Positions 1 to 6,634 of a stretch of DNA of 17,317 bases are shown here, piece by piece. The stretch covers positions 1-17,317 of the forward strand of contig CACZTC010000076.1 of assembly GCA_902784015.1 (NCBI GenBank). The letters run 5' to 3'. This DNA comes from an uncultured Erysipelotrichaceae bacterium (GTDB taxonomy: Bacteria > Bacillota_I > Bacilli_A > Erysipelotrichales > Erysipelotrichaceae). Position 1 is the first letter of the stretch. Each line of letters begins with the position of its first letter. A model generated the notes under the pieces. It had not been told where the DNA came from and searched no databases. It worked only from the letters and a program-made list of their open reading frames with translations. A program made the translations under genes and the position numbers.

Positions 1-589
1 AACTATTCTTTTCTGTTACTACCCCTATTACCACAAATGGTTCTTTACGTATTTCAATTGTTTTACCGATTGCTTCTTCATCTTGGAATAATGATTGTTT
101 ACTATTTTCATCTAAAATACATACTTTAGAATAATTCTTTTTATCAAATTCAGAAAAACCTCTACCGACTTTTATTACTAAGCCTGAACAATCAAAATAA
201 TTCTCATCTATACCTACAACCGTTCCACCAGATAAAGAATTATTTAAATGATAAACACCATCATATTCTTGACGAGAGCGATAAAAAGAAACATTTTCGA
301 CATGTTCAATATCTAATAAATTATTTCTTTTATCTTCTCCTAAAATTGGAACACCACTTGGTATACCCATACTCATATCATAGGTCCAGTCACCTTGCGC
401 TAATTCAACTGTTACATTATTAACTCCTGATCCTATCAGATTCTTTTGAATCTGTTCATTAGTTCCTTGAATAGTTGAAACAATCGCAATAATACTAGCT
501 ATACCAATAATGATTCCTAACATCGTCAGAAAAGAACGCATCTTATGCGCAAATATACCTCGGAAGGATAAGCGTATATTCTCAAACAT
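1..589 (-). CDS. MacB/FtsX-type ABC transporter permease, N-terminal part (cut by window edge)
   Basis: The first 196 codons of a membrane permease are present; the C-terminus lies beyond the left edge. The N-terminus MFENIRLSFRGIFAHKMRSF, followed by a hydrophobic stretch (LTMLGIIIGIASIIAIV, about residues 21-37), is the classic start of MacB-family permeases: a cytoplasmic helix with an RSFLTMLGI-like motif, then TM1. After TM1 comes a polar beta-rich stretch (about 40-196) matching the extracytoplasmic core domain of MacB, including a GGTVVGIDENYF segment and VVIGVV at the edge. The start overlaps the stop of the upstream adaptor by one base (TAATG) and has a perfect AAGGAGG nine bases upstream (599-605). 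It should work with the ATPase at 2290-2961 and the two adaptors. Family knowledge: such permeases use ATP hydrolysis for mechanotransmission or export. The substrate is unknown. Confidence 0.92.
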   Translation of the reverse strand, partial: MFENIRLSFRGIFAHKMRSFLTMLGIIIGIASIIAIVSTIQGTNEQIQKNLIGSGVNNVTVELAQGDWTYDMSMGIPSGVPILGEDKRNNLLDIEHVENVSFYRSRQEYDGVYHLNNSLSGGTVVGIDENYFDCSGLVIKVGRGFSEFDKKNYSKVCILDENSKQSLFQDEEAIGKTIEIRKEPFVVIGVVTEKNS

Positions 590-2286
590 TAATATAATCC
601 TCCTTCCTCATTTCTTATTGTGCTAATGCCCTCTATTGCCCCATCACCATATGGGAAAGCAATATAATCTTCATCACTCAAACCAGATAATATTTGTGTA
701 TATTCACCCCAATAAGTTTTACCTGTTTTTATATAATGCTTCTTAAGAGCACCATCTTCATCTTTCATTACATATTTACCCTTTGCATCATTTCTAATAT
801 ATGCTTGCGGGATAAACATCATATTCTCACCACTATCTTGAATATCAAAAGATAATTCTAAATATGTATTCTCTGGTAATTCTTCACCATTATCTATATA
901 AGCATAGAAATTATAATAAGAAGAATTAGGATTACCTTCCCCATAATAATAACTAGATGAAGGATAATCATCTATTGAAGCTACTGTAGCTGTATAACTT
1001 TCACCTGTCTCCCAACTGGTCGCATTAATACTTTGGCCAATTTGAACTTTATCTAATAATAATTCTGAAACTGACCCCTGTATCATAACTCCTTCGCCAC
1101 TAACAATCTTAATAAATGGACTGCCATCATTAGGAATATCATTTGGCGCATGACTTATTTTGATAACACCATCTTTTTTTGCATAAACGATGCCATCTTT
1201 TAAGCTATCTCTCATCATTTTGAGTTCTAATTGAAGCTTACGATAATTCAAATCAGCTCTTTTTATTTCTTCCTGTTTATCTTTAGCTAATTCAGCTATC
1301 TCTTGGGCAGTATAGCCACTAGAATTATCTTCATAATCATAAATATCTGGTAAAGTTTCTCTGCCCCCATTACTGCCATTACCTTCATTACTTGAATCAT
1401 TACCACCACTACTATTTGGTGTTGTTTCTATGCCACCTCCATAAGTAAAGCCACTACCATTAGCTACTTCTAAGGTCTTAGCATAAAATACTTCATCAGC
1501 CCCATAATCACGCAAATAATTACCATTAAAAGTATGGGCAGCTTTTAATTCACCACCTATCTCATCATTATTTCTTATTTCTATTACTGCATATAAGCCT
1601 TTTTCTTTTAATTCATTAAAGAATGAACCATATATAAAAGCATCTTCTTGAACTAAGAAACGTAATGGATTATCTATCGTACCAGTAGCACTTTCATCTA
1701 TTGGTGTATTTAAATCATCCAATATTGTCCATGCATCATTTATTTTTTCTTTCACTTTACCGCTTGGCGTTGGCGAAGGAGTTGGAGTAGGATCTGGGTC
1801 TGGCTCTGGAGTTGGTGTAGGTGTAGGTGTAGGAGTAGGTTCTGGAGTATGATCGATATCATCAGGATAATAAGGAACTGGCGTAGGTACATAAGGTTTC
1901 ATATTTCTTATTTCATTTAATTCCTTTTGGAGCTCACCAATTCTAACTCCCGCTCTTTCCACTTCTAAAGCTTTTAAATCAACCGCTAATTGTTGGCTTT
2001 CAATATCCAATTTTAAAAGTGGATCGCCTTTTTTTACAGGATTACCTTGTTGAACATATACTTCTTTTACTAATTGTTCGCTAGTAAGATATACAGATTG
2101 TGATTCTTTTTCATAGATAATACCTGAGCTAGTATAATTGTCTTCAAGCCAACCTAGATTCATGGCTGAAACAGGTACAACTTCCGCTGATTTTTTCTTA
2201 TCACGATATTTCTGGAATAGGAAAAGTGAGCCTCCTGCTAAAAGAAGACAAATAAGCGCAATAAGTAATTTCTTCAATATTTTCAC
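589..2286 (-). CDS. HlyD/MacA-type adaptor with Thr-Pro repeat and inserted domain
   Basis: 565-aa membrane-anchored adaptor of an ABC exporter. Visible order: N-terminal signal anchor (residues 5-24) with flanking lysines; first half of a biotinyl-lipoyl-like domain (about 60-105, VQQGNPVKKGDPLLKLD); first coiled-coil arm (100-129); a large insert (about 131-325); second coil arm (325-366); second lipoyl half (YAKKDGVIKI, 367-377); a beta-barrel region (400-480); and a C-terminal membrane-proximal-like region (ending about 565). The insert contains a Pro/Thr repeat (147-175), a possible globular segment (177-280) and a Gly/Asn/Ser linker (281-322). Canonical MacA-type adaptors are about 370-400 aa, so the insert explains the extra length. 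It starts at a GTG three bases after the ATPase stop, with AAGGAG eight bases upstream (2295-2300). The adaptor call is firm; the role of the insert is unknown. Confidence 0.85.
   Translation of the reverse strand: MKILKKLLIALICLLLAGGSLFLFQKYRDKKKSAEVVPVSAMNLGWLEDNYTSSGIIYEKESQSVYLTSEQLVKEVYVQQGNPVKKGDPLLKLDIESQQLAVDLKALEVERAGVRIGELQKELNEIRNMKPYVPTPVPYYPDDIDHTPEPTPTPTPTPTPEPDPDPTPTPSPTPSGKVKEKINDAWTILDDLNTPIDESATGTIDNPLRFLVQEDAFIYGSFFNELKEKGLYAVIEIRNNDEIGGELKAAHTFNGNYLRDYGADEVFYAKTLEVANGSGFTYGGGIETTPNSSGGNDSSNEGNGSNGGRETLPDIYDYEDNSSGYTAQEIAELAKDKQEEIKRADLNYRKLQLELKMMRDSLKDGIVYAKKDGVIKISHAPNDIPNDGSPFIKIVSGEGVMIQGSVSELLLDKVQIGQSINATSWETGESYTATVASIDDYPSSSYYYGEGNPNSSYYNFYAYIDNGEELPENTYLELSFDIQDSGENMMFIPQAYIRNDAKGKYVMKDEDGALKKHYIKTGKTYWGEYTQILSGLSDEDYIAFPYGDGAIEGISTIRNEEGGLY
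599..605 (-). promoter_or_regulatory. Ribosome binding site of the ABC permease
   Basis: A perfect AAGGAGG on the minus strand, inside the last codons of the adaptor gene, nine bases before the permease ATG at 587-589. It fixes the permease start and shows translational coupling (TAATG stop/start overlap). Confidence 0.7.
1762..1848 (-). repeat. Pro/Thr dipeptide-coding repeat with (GGTGTA)n hexamers
   Basis: This segment of the larger adaptor gene encodes an alternating Thr-Pro/Glu-Pro/Asp-Pro run (residues 147-175). On the plus strand, 1814-1831 holds three exact copies of GGTGTA followed by a one-base variant (GGAGTA, 1832-1837). Each hexamer encodes a dipeptide (Thr-Pro), so slippage would change linker length in frame. 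Confidence 0.75.
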
Positions 2287-2289
2287 TTC

Positions 2290-2961
2290 CTACACTCCTT
2301 CACTTAATTCCCCATCCACAATTCTCATCATTTTTTTGGCATGTGAGGCAACATTAGCATCATGAGTAATCATGATAATAGTTACACCTTCTTTATTTAG
2401 CTCCGTAAATAATTCCATGACTTGTCGACCACTACTTTGGTCTAAAGCACCTGTTGGTTCATCGGCTAATAAAACTTTAGGATGATTTATCATCGCTCTA
2501 GCTATCGCAACACGCTGCTTTTGTCCACCAGATAATTGATTAGGATAAAAATCTATTCTATCTTCTAAACCAACTCTAGTTAATGCTTCTTTGGCGCGCT
2601 GTAATCTTTCTTCTTTTTTAACGCCAGCATATATAAGCGGTAAAGCAACATTATCTATTGCTTTATCACTAGCCAAAAGCTGGAAGGTCTGAAAAACAAA
2701 ACCTATCTTATTTAATCTAATATCAGACAATTCTTTATCATTTAATTTAGATATATCTATGCCATCTAAATAATATGAGCCAGCGTCAGCTCTATCTAAA
2801 CAGCCAATAATATTCATTAATGTTGTTTTACCAGAGCCGCTTGGCCCCATAATCGCTAAATAATCACCTTCATTAACTTGTAAATTGACATCTTTTAATG
2901 CTGGTACTACGATTTGTCCTTGGCCATAATTCTTATCGATATGTTCGAGGTTTAGAATCAT
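2290..2961 (-). CDS. ABC transporter ATP-binding protein (MacB/LolD type)
   Basis: 223-aa nucleotide-binding subunit with a complete motif set: Walker A GPSGSGKT (39-46), Q-loop Gln91 (FVFQTF), signature LSGGQKQR (143-150), Walker B VLLADE (163-168) followed by PTGALD, and H-loop His200 (MITHD). The short length and the PTGALD D-loop context are typical of the MacB/LolD/FtsE-like group, in which the ATPase is separate from the permease. It acts as a cytoplasmic dimer powering the permease encoded at 1-589. The start overlaps the stop of the upstream adaptor by four bases (ATGA), and the next gene begins three bases after its TAG stop, so all are one transcription unit. The exported substrate cannot be read from the sequence. 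Antimicrobial peptide, lipid or drug export are the usual options for this family. Confidence 0.96.
   Translation of the reverse strand: MILNLEHIDKNYGQGQIVVPALKDVNLQVNEGDYLAIMGPSGSGKTTLMNIIGCLDRADAGSYYLDGIDISKLNDKELSDIRLNKIGFVFQTFQLLASDKAIDNVALPLIYAGVKKEERLQRAKEALTRVGLEDRIDFYPNQLSGGQKQRVAIARAMINHPKVLLADEPTGALDQSSGRQVMELFTELNKEGVTIIMITHDANVASHAKKMMRIVDGELSEGV
2295..2300 (-). promoter_or_regulatory. Ribosome binding site deciding a GTG start
   Basis: AAGGAG on the minus strand, eight bases upstream of the GTG at 2284-2286, supports this unusual start codon for the larger adaptor. The site lies across the end of the ATPase gene. Confidence 0.65.
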
Positions 2962-4061
2962 TCTCTTTCCTCCGATAAATTAATCGCAGGCATACCTTCT
3001 GTATAACTATCATCTGGCCATGCAATTAAATCATTTTCATCTAAGCCATTAGTTATTTCTGTTATATATAATTCTTCATTGATAATACCAACTCTGATTT
3101 CTCTTTTTACTAATTTATTATTTTCAGCTACATATACATAATATCTATCACCATCTTGGATAATATAATCGCTCATGAGCCATATTCCACTTAGATTAAC
3201 TTCTGTTCCATTATCTGGTTCAACAAACACATGTTGACCTAACATTAGACCTTCATTATTATCAAGGGCTACATAAAAAGGATAAGAAGAAGCTTTTTCA
3301 CTAGAGCCCCCATCATAGAAATAATTATTGTTATCTTCATTTGATTGTGGTTCTGTTTCTATCTTTGTGATTTTACCAGTCCATGTTTTATTTTCATCTA
3401 TTCTAGAGCGTACAATTACAGGATCACCAACAGTAATAAGACTAATCAATTGTTCATCAACTTTACCTTTAACTCTAAAGTCACCTTTTTCCATTACTTT
3501 AACAATTGGTGCCTCTGCCCCATCTAAGCCAACACCATCTTCATTGACTTCTTTAACAACTCCCGCTAGCGTTGATACTACTTCAGCATTAGCTATTTCT
3601 TGTTGGTAACTAGCTATTTCTACTTGTTTCTTTTGAATCGCTATTTCCGTTTGTCTAGCTAAAATTTGATTCTCAGTAGTATTATTCTGACGATAAATAG
3701 CTAATTCACTATTTAAGCCTTCTATTTCTAAATTAGCTTCAGCTATACTATTCTCTGAAGATCTAACATCATATCTAAATAGCACATCGCCATTTTGGAC
3801 ATTATCTCCTTCTTTAACTACTACTTCTAAAATGTCACGATTATTATTCTTTTTAAAATCTACTGTTTGTTGGGATTCGATAATCGCAGAAAATCTATCT
3901 ACGCTATATGAACCAGATGCATAATTTATATCCTTGACGCTCATCACATAAGCAGCATCACCATTATTATTTCCACCTTTATTTAACCAAAAGAAAAGTG
4001 CTGCTAAAGCTATTAAAACGACAGCTATTATCGGTATAAATATCTTTAAAAATTTCTTCAT
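2958..4061 (-). CDS. HlyD/MacA-type efflux adaptor (first gene of the export operon)
   Basis: 367-aa periplasmic-adaptor-type protein, the normal length for MacA-like subunits. Features: Lys-rich N-terminus and a transmembrane anchor (about 7-26); first lipoyl half (VVKEGDNVQNGDVLFRYD, about 81-98); a short alpha-helical hairpin (102-160) rich in Glu, Gln and Ile; second lipoyl half (TLAGVVKEV, 164-172); and a beta-barrel/membrane-proximal region (190-363) ending in a DENDLIAWPDD-like tail. The larger adaptor has a similar tail (DEDYIAFPYGD), which suggests the two are paralogues. In Gram-positive bacteria such adaptors sit on the outer face of the membrane and are thought to bridge the permease and the substrate. 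The start is ATG with GAGGTG at 4067-4072. A promoter candidate lies at 4095-4103. The gene overlaps the ATPase by four bases. Confidence 0.88.
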   Translation of the reverse strand: MKKFLKIFIPIIAVVLIALAALFFWLNKGGNNNGDAAYVMSVKDINYASGSYSVDRFSAIIESQQTVDFKKNNNRDILEVVVKEGDNVQNGDVLFRYDVRSSENSIAEANLEIEGLNSELAIYRQNNTTENQILARQTEIAIQKKQVEIASYQQEIANAEVVSTLAGVVKEVNEDGVGLDGAEAPIVKVMEKGDFRVKGKVDEQLISLITVGDPVIVRSRIDENKTWTGKITKIETEPQSNEDNNNYFYDGGSSEKASSYPFYVALDNNEGLMLGQHVFVEPDNGTEVNLSGIWLMSDYIIQDGDRYYVYVAENNKLVKREIRVGIINEELYITEITNGLDENDLIAWPDDSYTEGMPAINLSEERE

Positions 4062-4094
4062 TAAAACACCTCACATTTCTATGTGAACGCTAAT

Positions 4095-4124
4095 ATTTTA
4101 TCATTTCATATTATTTAACGACAA
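4095..4124 (-). promoter_or_regulatory. Promoter of the ABC export operon
   Basis: On the minus strand, an extended -10 TGATAAAAT occupies 4103-4095 (-10 hexamer TAAAAT at 4100-4095). A weak -35, TTGTCG (4124-4119), lies 18 bases upstream. Predicted transcription start is near 4088, giving a leader of about 27 bases that carries the GAGGTG ribosome binding site. Confidence 0.45.
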
Positions 4125-4145
4125 TAAAGATAATATAATCTTAAT

Positions 4146-4172
4146 AAAAAGATTAGCTTTCATTAAAGCTAA
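4146..4172 (-). terminator. Intrinsic terminator with stop codon in its stem (lipoprotein gene)
   Basis: On the minus strand, TTAGCTTT (4172-4165) and AAAGCTAA (4160-4153) form a perfect 8-bp stem with a 4-base loop (4164-4161), followed by TC and a five-T run (4150-4146). The last three bases of the downstream arm are the TAA stop of the lipoprotein gene, so the hairpin includes its last codons. It separates that gene from the export operon. Confidence 0.65.
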
Positions 4173-5466
4173 CCCATTCACCCTTAGTATCAGGTAACCA
4201 TAATGAATTAGCTACCCTATACCATCTATAACCATCAGCATCGACAATTTCATATACTTTATATTTAGCCCCTACATGACTATTTCCAAAAGAATTATAA
4301 GCTGTTCCTGCGCCAGCTCTAATTGTGAGCTCACTTATTAATACTTCTGCTGTACCTAATGAAGGCTCTTCATTATCTTCGTTATACATACTTTGCACAG
4401 TCAAGCTAGCGCCATTATCAAAAGCTTTTTTAAAATCTAAAACACCATATTTGCCAAAGCCAAGCACAAAAGCTTTACCATCATACAAGCTAGTTACACC
4501 ATCAAAAATAAAATCAGTTACTTCATTACCTTCTTCATCAATATAACCCCATTTACCATATTTTTTAACAGGACAATAACCATCTGAATAATAAAGAACA
4601 TCTTGATATACTAAGCCCACTTGCGTGGATGATTCTGCATTTATTAAGGCTTTATCATTTTTTGAACCAGCTACATAAAAACCATTGATGAAGCTACCTT
4701 CCACATAACCACCATAATCTTTTATTGTTGGAAATCTTACTGTACCATCACTATTGATTATGTAATAACCAGTAATATGGAAACCATTATCTACAATTGG
4801 TGCAATATAATCTTTACCCACATTTGGTGAATATTCTTCAAAAGTATTTGAGCCATCTTCATGAGGAGTAACTATTCCTATAACTTCATCTTTAACAGCT
4901 ATATAAGGGAAATATTTTGTTTTACCATATGGATCATATTCATAATTCTCAAATTTGATATCACGAACAGAAATATAATCACTATCAAACGCAAAAGCTG
5001 TAGAAATAGCTGTATTAGCTGTTCCATAGACACATTTGATATTACCATCTTCATTTATTCTAGCTGGTGCTATCCCGCTCGCAAAAGGGGCTGAATGAAT
5101 ACTAACGGAAATAGGATACAACATTTCCATTTCATAAGTATAAATGCCATGATTTCCTTCTTTGGCAATAATTATCGCATTAGTATCATAATCATAATCA
5201 TGCCACTGTTGCGGATAACCTATCTTCTCTATATCTATTAAAGCTCTACCACTATTAGTTGCGATTTCCTTTTTATCAAAAGGTAACATCACTTTTATAT
5301 TATCGATATCAATACCAGGTTTAATTGCCCATACTGAAAACTTTTCTTCAACTACTTCTTCAGTTTCATCAACTACTTCTTCTTCATTTCCCCCTGTTAA
5401 GTAATCATCAATCATGGCACAACCACTTAATGATATGACTAATAATAAAACTAATAGTTTCTTCAT
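4153..5466 (-). CDS. WG-repeat and SH3b-like lipoprotein
   Basis: 437-aa predicted lipoprotein. The N-terminus has two lysines, a hydrophobic stretch and a lipobox LSGC (Cys16), so it should be lipidated and held on the outer face of the membrane. An acidic spacer rich in Glu, Val and Thr (28-41) follows. The middle is beta-rich. Residues about 297-345 (PVKKYGKWGYIDEEGNEV, then a DFIFDGV...DGKAFVLGFGKYGVLDF stretch) match WG-type beta repeats. The C-terminus (about 373-434, with ELTIRAGAGTAYNSFG and WYRVANSLWLPD) looks like an SH3b/SH3_3 domain, a fold often tied to cell-wall binding. The start is ATG with AGAGG eight to nine bases upstream. The gene has its own terminator and probably its own promoter, so it may be only a neighbour of the export operon. 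The domain calls are by eye; no catalytic site is visible. Confidence 0.85.
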   Translation of the reverse strand: MKKLLVLLLVISLSGCAMIDDYLTGGNEEEVVDETEEVVEEKFSVWAIKPGIDIDNIKVMLPFDKKEIATNSGRALIDIEKIGYPQQWHDYDYDTNAIIIAKEGNHGIYTYEMEMLYPISVSIHSAPFASGIAPARINEDGNIKCVYGTANTAISTAFAFDSDYISVRDIKFENYEYDPYGKTKYFPYIAVKDEVIGIVTPHEDGSNTFEEYSPNVGKDYIAPIVDNGFHITGYYIINSDGTVRFPTIKDYGGYVEGSFINGFYVAGSKNDKALINAESSTQVGLVYQDVLYYSDGYCPVKKYGKWGYIDEEGNEVTDFIFDGVTSLYDGKAFVLGFGKYGVLDFKKAFDNGASLTVQSMYNEDNEEPSLGTAEVLISELTIRAGAGTAYNSFGNSHVGAKYKVYEIVDADGYRWYRVANSLWLPDTKGEWVSFNES

Positions 5467-5490
5467 TCCCTACCTCTTCATATAACGTAT

Positions 5491-5499
5491 ATACTACCA
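5491..5499 (-). promoter_or_regulatory. Candidate extended -10 promoter of the lipoprotein gene
   Basis: On the minus strand, TGGTAGTAT (5499-5491) is an extended -10 with a TAGTAT hexamer. No convincing -35 is present. The predicted start is near 5484, about 18 bases before the ATG, leaving room for the GAGG ribosome binding site (5473-5476). The match is weaker than at the other units. Confidence 0.3.
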
Positions 5500-5524
5500 C
5501 AAGAAGTAATATATCTATTCTTAA

Positions 5525-5728
5525 TTATTGAATAGTTCTAAGGCTGCTAATGATATCTTCAATATCACTACTAGCCTTTTCACATAATGTTTTAATAATC
5601 TTTTTCTCTAAAATATTACATTTACGATAAGCTTTAACTAATTCTTTTTCTTCTTTAGTTAAACGCATTGTATTATTTGATTTCTTCTTTGTATTTGTTG
5701 TTTTCTTTTTAGCTCTTGTTGTCTCCAT
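5525..5728 (-). CDS. Small Lys-rich hypothetical protein
   Basis: 67-aa protein of unknown function. The first 20 residues are almost only Lys, Thr, Asn and Arg (KKKTTNTKKKSNNT), so the tail is probably disordered and strongly basic. Residues 23-66 look helical and amphipathic (LTKEEKELVKAYRKCNILEKKIIKTLCEK, then a Ser/Asp stretch and an ISSLRTI end). The gene is believable because AAAGGAG lies six bases before the ATG and the upstream gene stops only 11 bases away, making it the third gene of the sepF unit. A basic tail plus a small helical body would fit nucleic-acid or acidic-membrane binding, but this is a guess. No known family is recognised. Confidence 0.7.
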   Translation of the reverse strand: METTRAKKKTTNTKKKSNNTMRLTKEEKELVKAYRKCNILEKKIIKTLCEKASSDIEDIISSLRTIQ

Positions 5729-5739
5729 GATCTTCTCCT

Positions 5740-6237
5740 TTAAAAACCAAAATATAGGATTGGAAAACTAAAAATAGTAATTAATACTTGATCGGAAATA
5801 TCATCTTCACATACCACCGAATAAACCGGTTCATATTTATAATCATATTGTAGACTTGGTTCATCTTTAGCTGATTTCATTATTCTAGCTAATGTTTTAT
5901 CATTATCCCTAAACGCAAATGATTGGCCATCCAGTCTAACGATATTTATCTTTTCATCAGGAAATGTCACTTCATAACTTTGATCATTTTGCCACTGAAT
6001 ATCCGCAAATTTAATATCATGATCACGATAGACTATTTCTCTTTTAGTAACTCCCGGTATTAATGTTTGATCAATATCATATTCACTAACTAAATGTATT
6101 CTATCTATATCTATATAAGCAGGAGATGATGTTCCTCTTTTTAAATATACTTTATGAATGCATTTACCTTCACAAAAAACATCACACTCAATACGTGCTT
6201 TATTTGAACTGCGATAAATAGTATAAGTCTTAGCCAT
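5740..6237 (-). CDS. Hypothetical protein, possible Tubby/LURP-one-like fold
   Basis: 165-aa soluble-looking protein without a signal peptide. It is rich in alternating beta-strand patterns (TYTIYRSSNKARIECDVF, SYEVTFPDEKINIVRLDG) and ends in a very hydrophobic stretch (DQVLITIFSFPILYFGF, about 149-165). A 12-strand barrel closed around a C-terminal hydrophobic helix is the hallmark of Tubby-C and LURP-one/scramblase-like proteins. The DGQSFAFRDNDKTLARIMKS segment (103-122) resembles their glycine-turn strand followed by an 'A-x-I' strand. This is an inference from pattern only. A cluster of cysteines lies at 18, 22 and 26. The gene follows sepF by six bases, with a GGAGA ribosome binding site inside the end of sepF, so the two are co-expressed. 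A membrane-lipid-related role next to membrane-bound SepF is possible but unproven. Confidence 0.75.
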   Translation of the reverse strand: MAKTYTIYRSSNKARIECDVFCEGKCIHKVYLKRGTSSPAYIDIDRIHLVSEYDIDQTLIPGVTKREIVYRDHDIKFADIQWQNDQSYEVTFPDEKINIVRLDGQSFAFRDNDKTLARIMKSAKDEPSLQYDYKYEPVYSVVCEDDISDQVLITIFSFPILYFGF

Positions 6238-6243
6238 TATTTA

Positions 6244-6567
6244 TTATTCTCCAAGCGTAATCTCGCCAGCCACTGTAATATTGCGAGGTGTGCATAATAT
6301 TAAATTATGTCCTACTTTTTCAATTTTGCCATCGAGCGAATAACAAACACCACTCAAAAAATCGATAGTTCTTTGTGAGGCTTCTTTTGACATATTATGT
6401 AAATTCACAACTGCTGTTTTACCTTGTTTTAAAGATGTTGCCATTGCCTCAGCATCATCAAAATTGCGTGGCTCATAAAGTAATATATCATTTCTTAAAT
6501 AGTAGTTTTCTTCACTTAAATTATCTTCCGTTTCTTCTTGTGGAAATATACCTTTTATTAGATTCAT
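6244..6567 (-). CDS. sepF: Cell division protein SepF
   Basis: SepF bundles FtsZ polymers and ties the Z-ring to the membrane. The SepF core is clear: NDILLYEPRNFDDAEAMATS, KQGKTAVVNLHNM, RTIDFLSGVCYSLDGKIEKV and LILCTPRNITVAGEI all match the conserved beta-alpha fold, including the FLSG turn and the C-terminal CTP-N motif. The N-terminus (MNLIKGIFPQEE) is short and could form the amphipathic membrane-targeting helix. The linker is brief compared with the roughly 150-aa B. subtilis protein, giving 107 aa. Two ATGs are available (6573 and 6567). The only GAGG (6576-6579) is two bases from the first but eight from the second, so 6567 is preferred. It is the first gene of a three-gene unit and is not surrounded by the usual ylm/divIVA genes. 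Confidence 0.95.
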   Translation of the reverse strand: MNLIKGIFPQEETEDNLSEENYYLRNDILLYEPRNFDDAEAMATSLKQGKTAVVNLHNMSKEASQRTIDFLSGVCYSLDGKIEKVGHNLILCTPRNITVAGEITLGE

Positions 6568-6575
6568 ATCCATAT

Positions 6576-6579
6576 CCTC
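6576..6579 (-). promoter_or_regulatory. Ribosome binding site that selects the sepF start
   Basis: GAGG (within TTGAGGAT) on the minus strand lies only two bases from the ATG at 6571-6573 but eight bases from the ATG at 6565-6567, so the latter is the likelier initiator. Confidence 0.55.
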
Positions 6580-6590
6580 AACTTTTCATT

Positions 6591-6599
6591 ATTGTATCA
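6591..6599 (-). promoter_or_regulatory. Extended -10 promoter of the sepF unit
   Basis: On the minus strand, TGATACAAT (6599-6591) is an extended -10. The sequence 17 bases further upstream (CACTAT) is not a -35. The predicted start is near 6584, just ahead of the sepF ribosome binding site. It is back-to-back with the MATE promoter at 6618-6626. Confidence 0.5.
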
Positions 6600-6617
6600 T
6601 GTATGTATTTAGAATAG

Positions 6618-6626
6618 TGATATAAT
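6618..6626 (+). promoter_or_regulatory. Extended -10 promoter of the MATE gene (leaderless candidate)
   Basis: TGATATAAT is a perfect extended -10 (TATAAT at 6621-6626). A weak -35-like ATGTAT sits at 6599-6604 with a 16-base spacer. The expected start is about 6632-6634, directly before the ATG at 6635, so almost no 5' leader would exist. Confidence 0.6.
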
Positions 6627-6634
6627 CTTTTAAT

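Noticed and set aside
2138-2365. 75-codon plus-strand reading frame across the adaptor/ATPase junction
   Set aside because: It is antisense to two firm genes, has no plausible ribosome binding site and shows no family pattern.
3328-3609. 93- and 60-codon plus-strand reading frames over the first adaptor
   Set aside because: Shadow frames in an AT-rich gene; no known motif and wrong strand for the operon.
4325-5094. Plus-strand reading frames antisense to the lipoprotein gene
   Set aside because: Low-complexity translations opposite a well-supported lipoprotein; no start signals.
6375-6617. 80-codon plus-strand frame antisense to sepF
   Set aside because: It overlaps the clear SepF core and both promoter elements.
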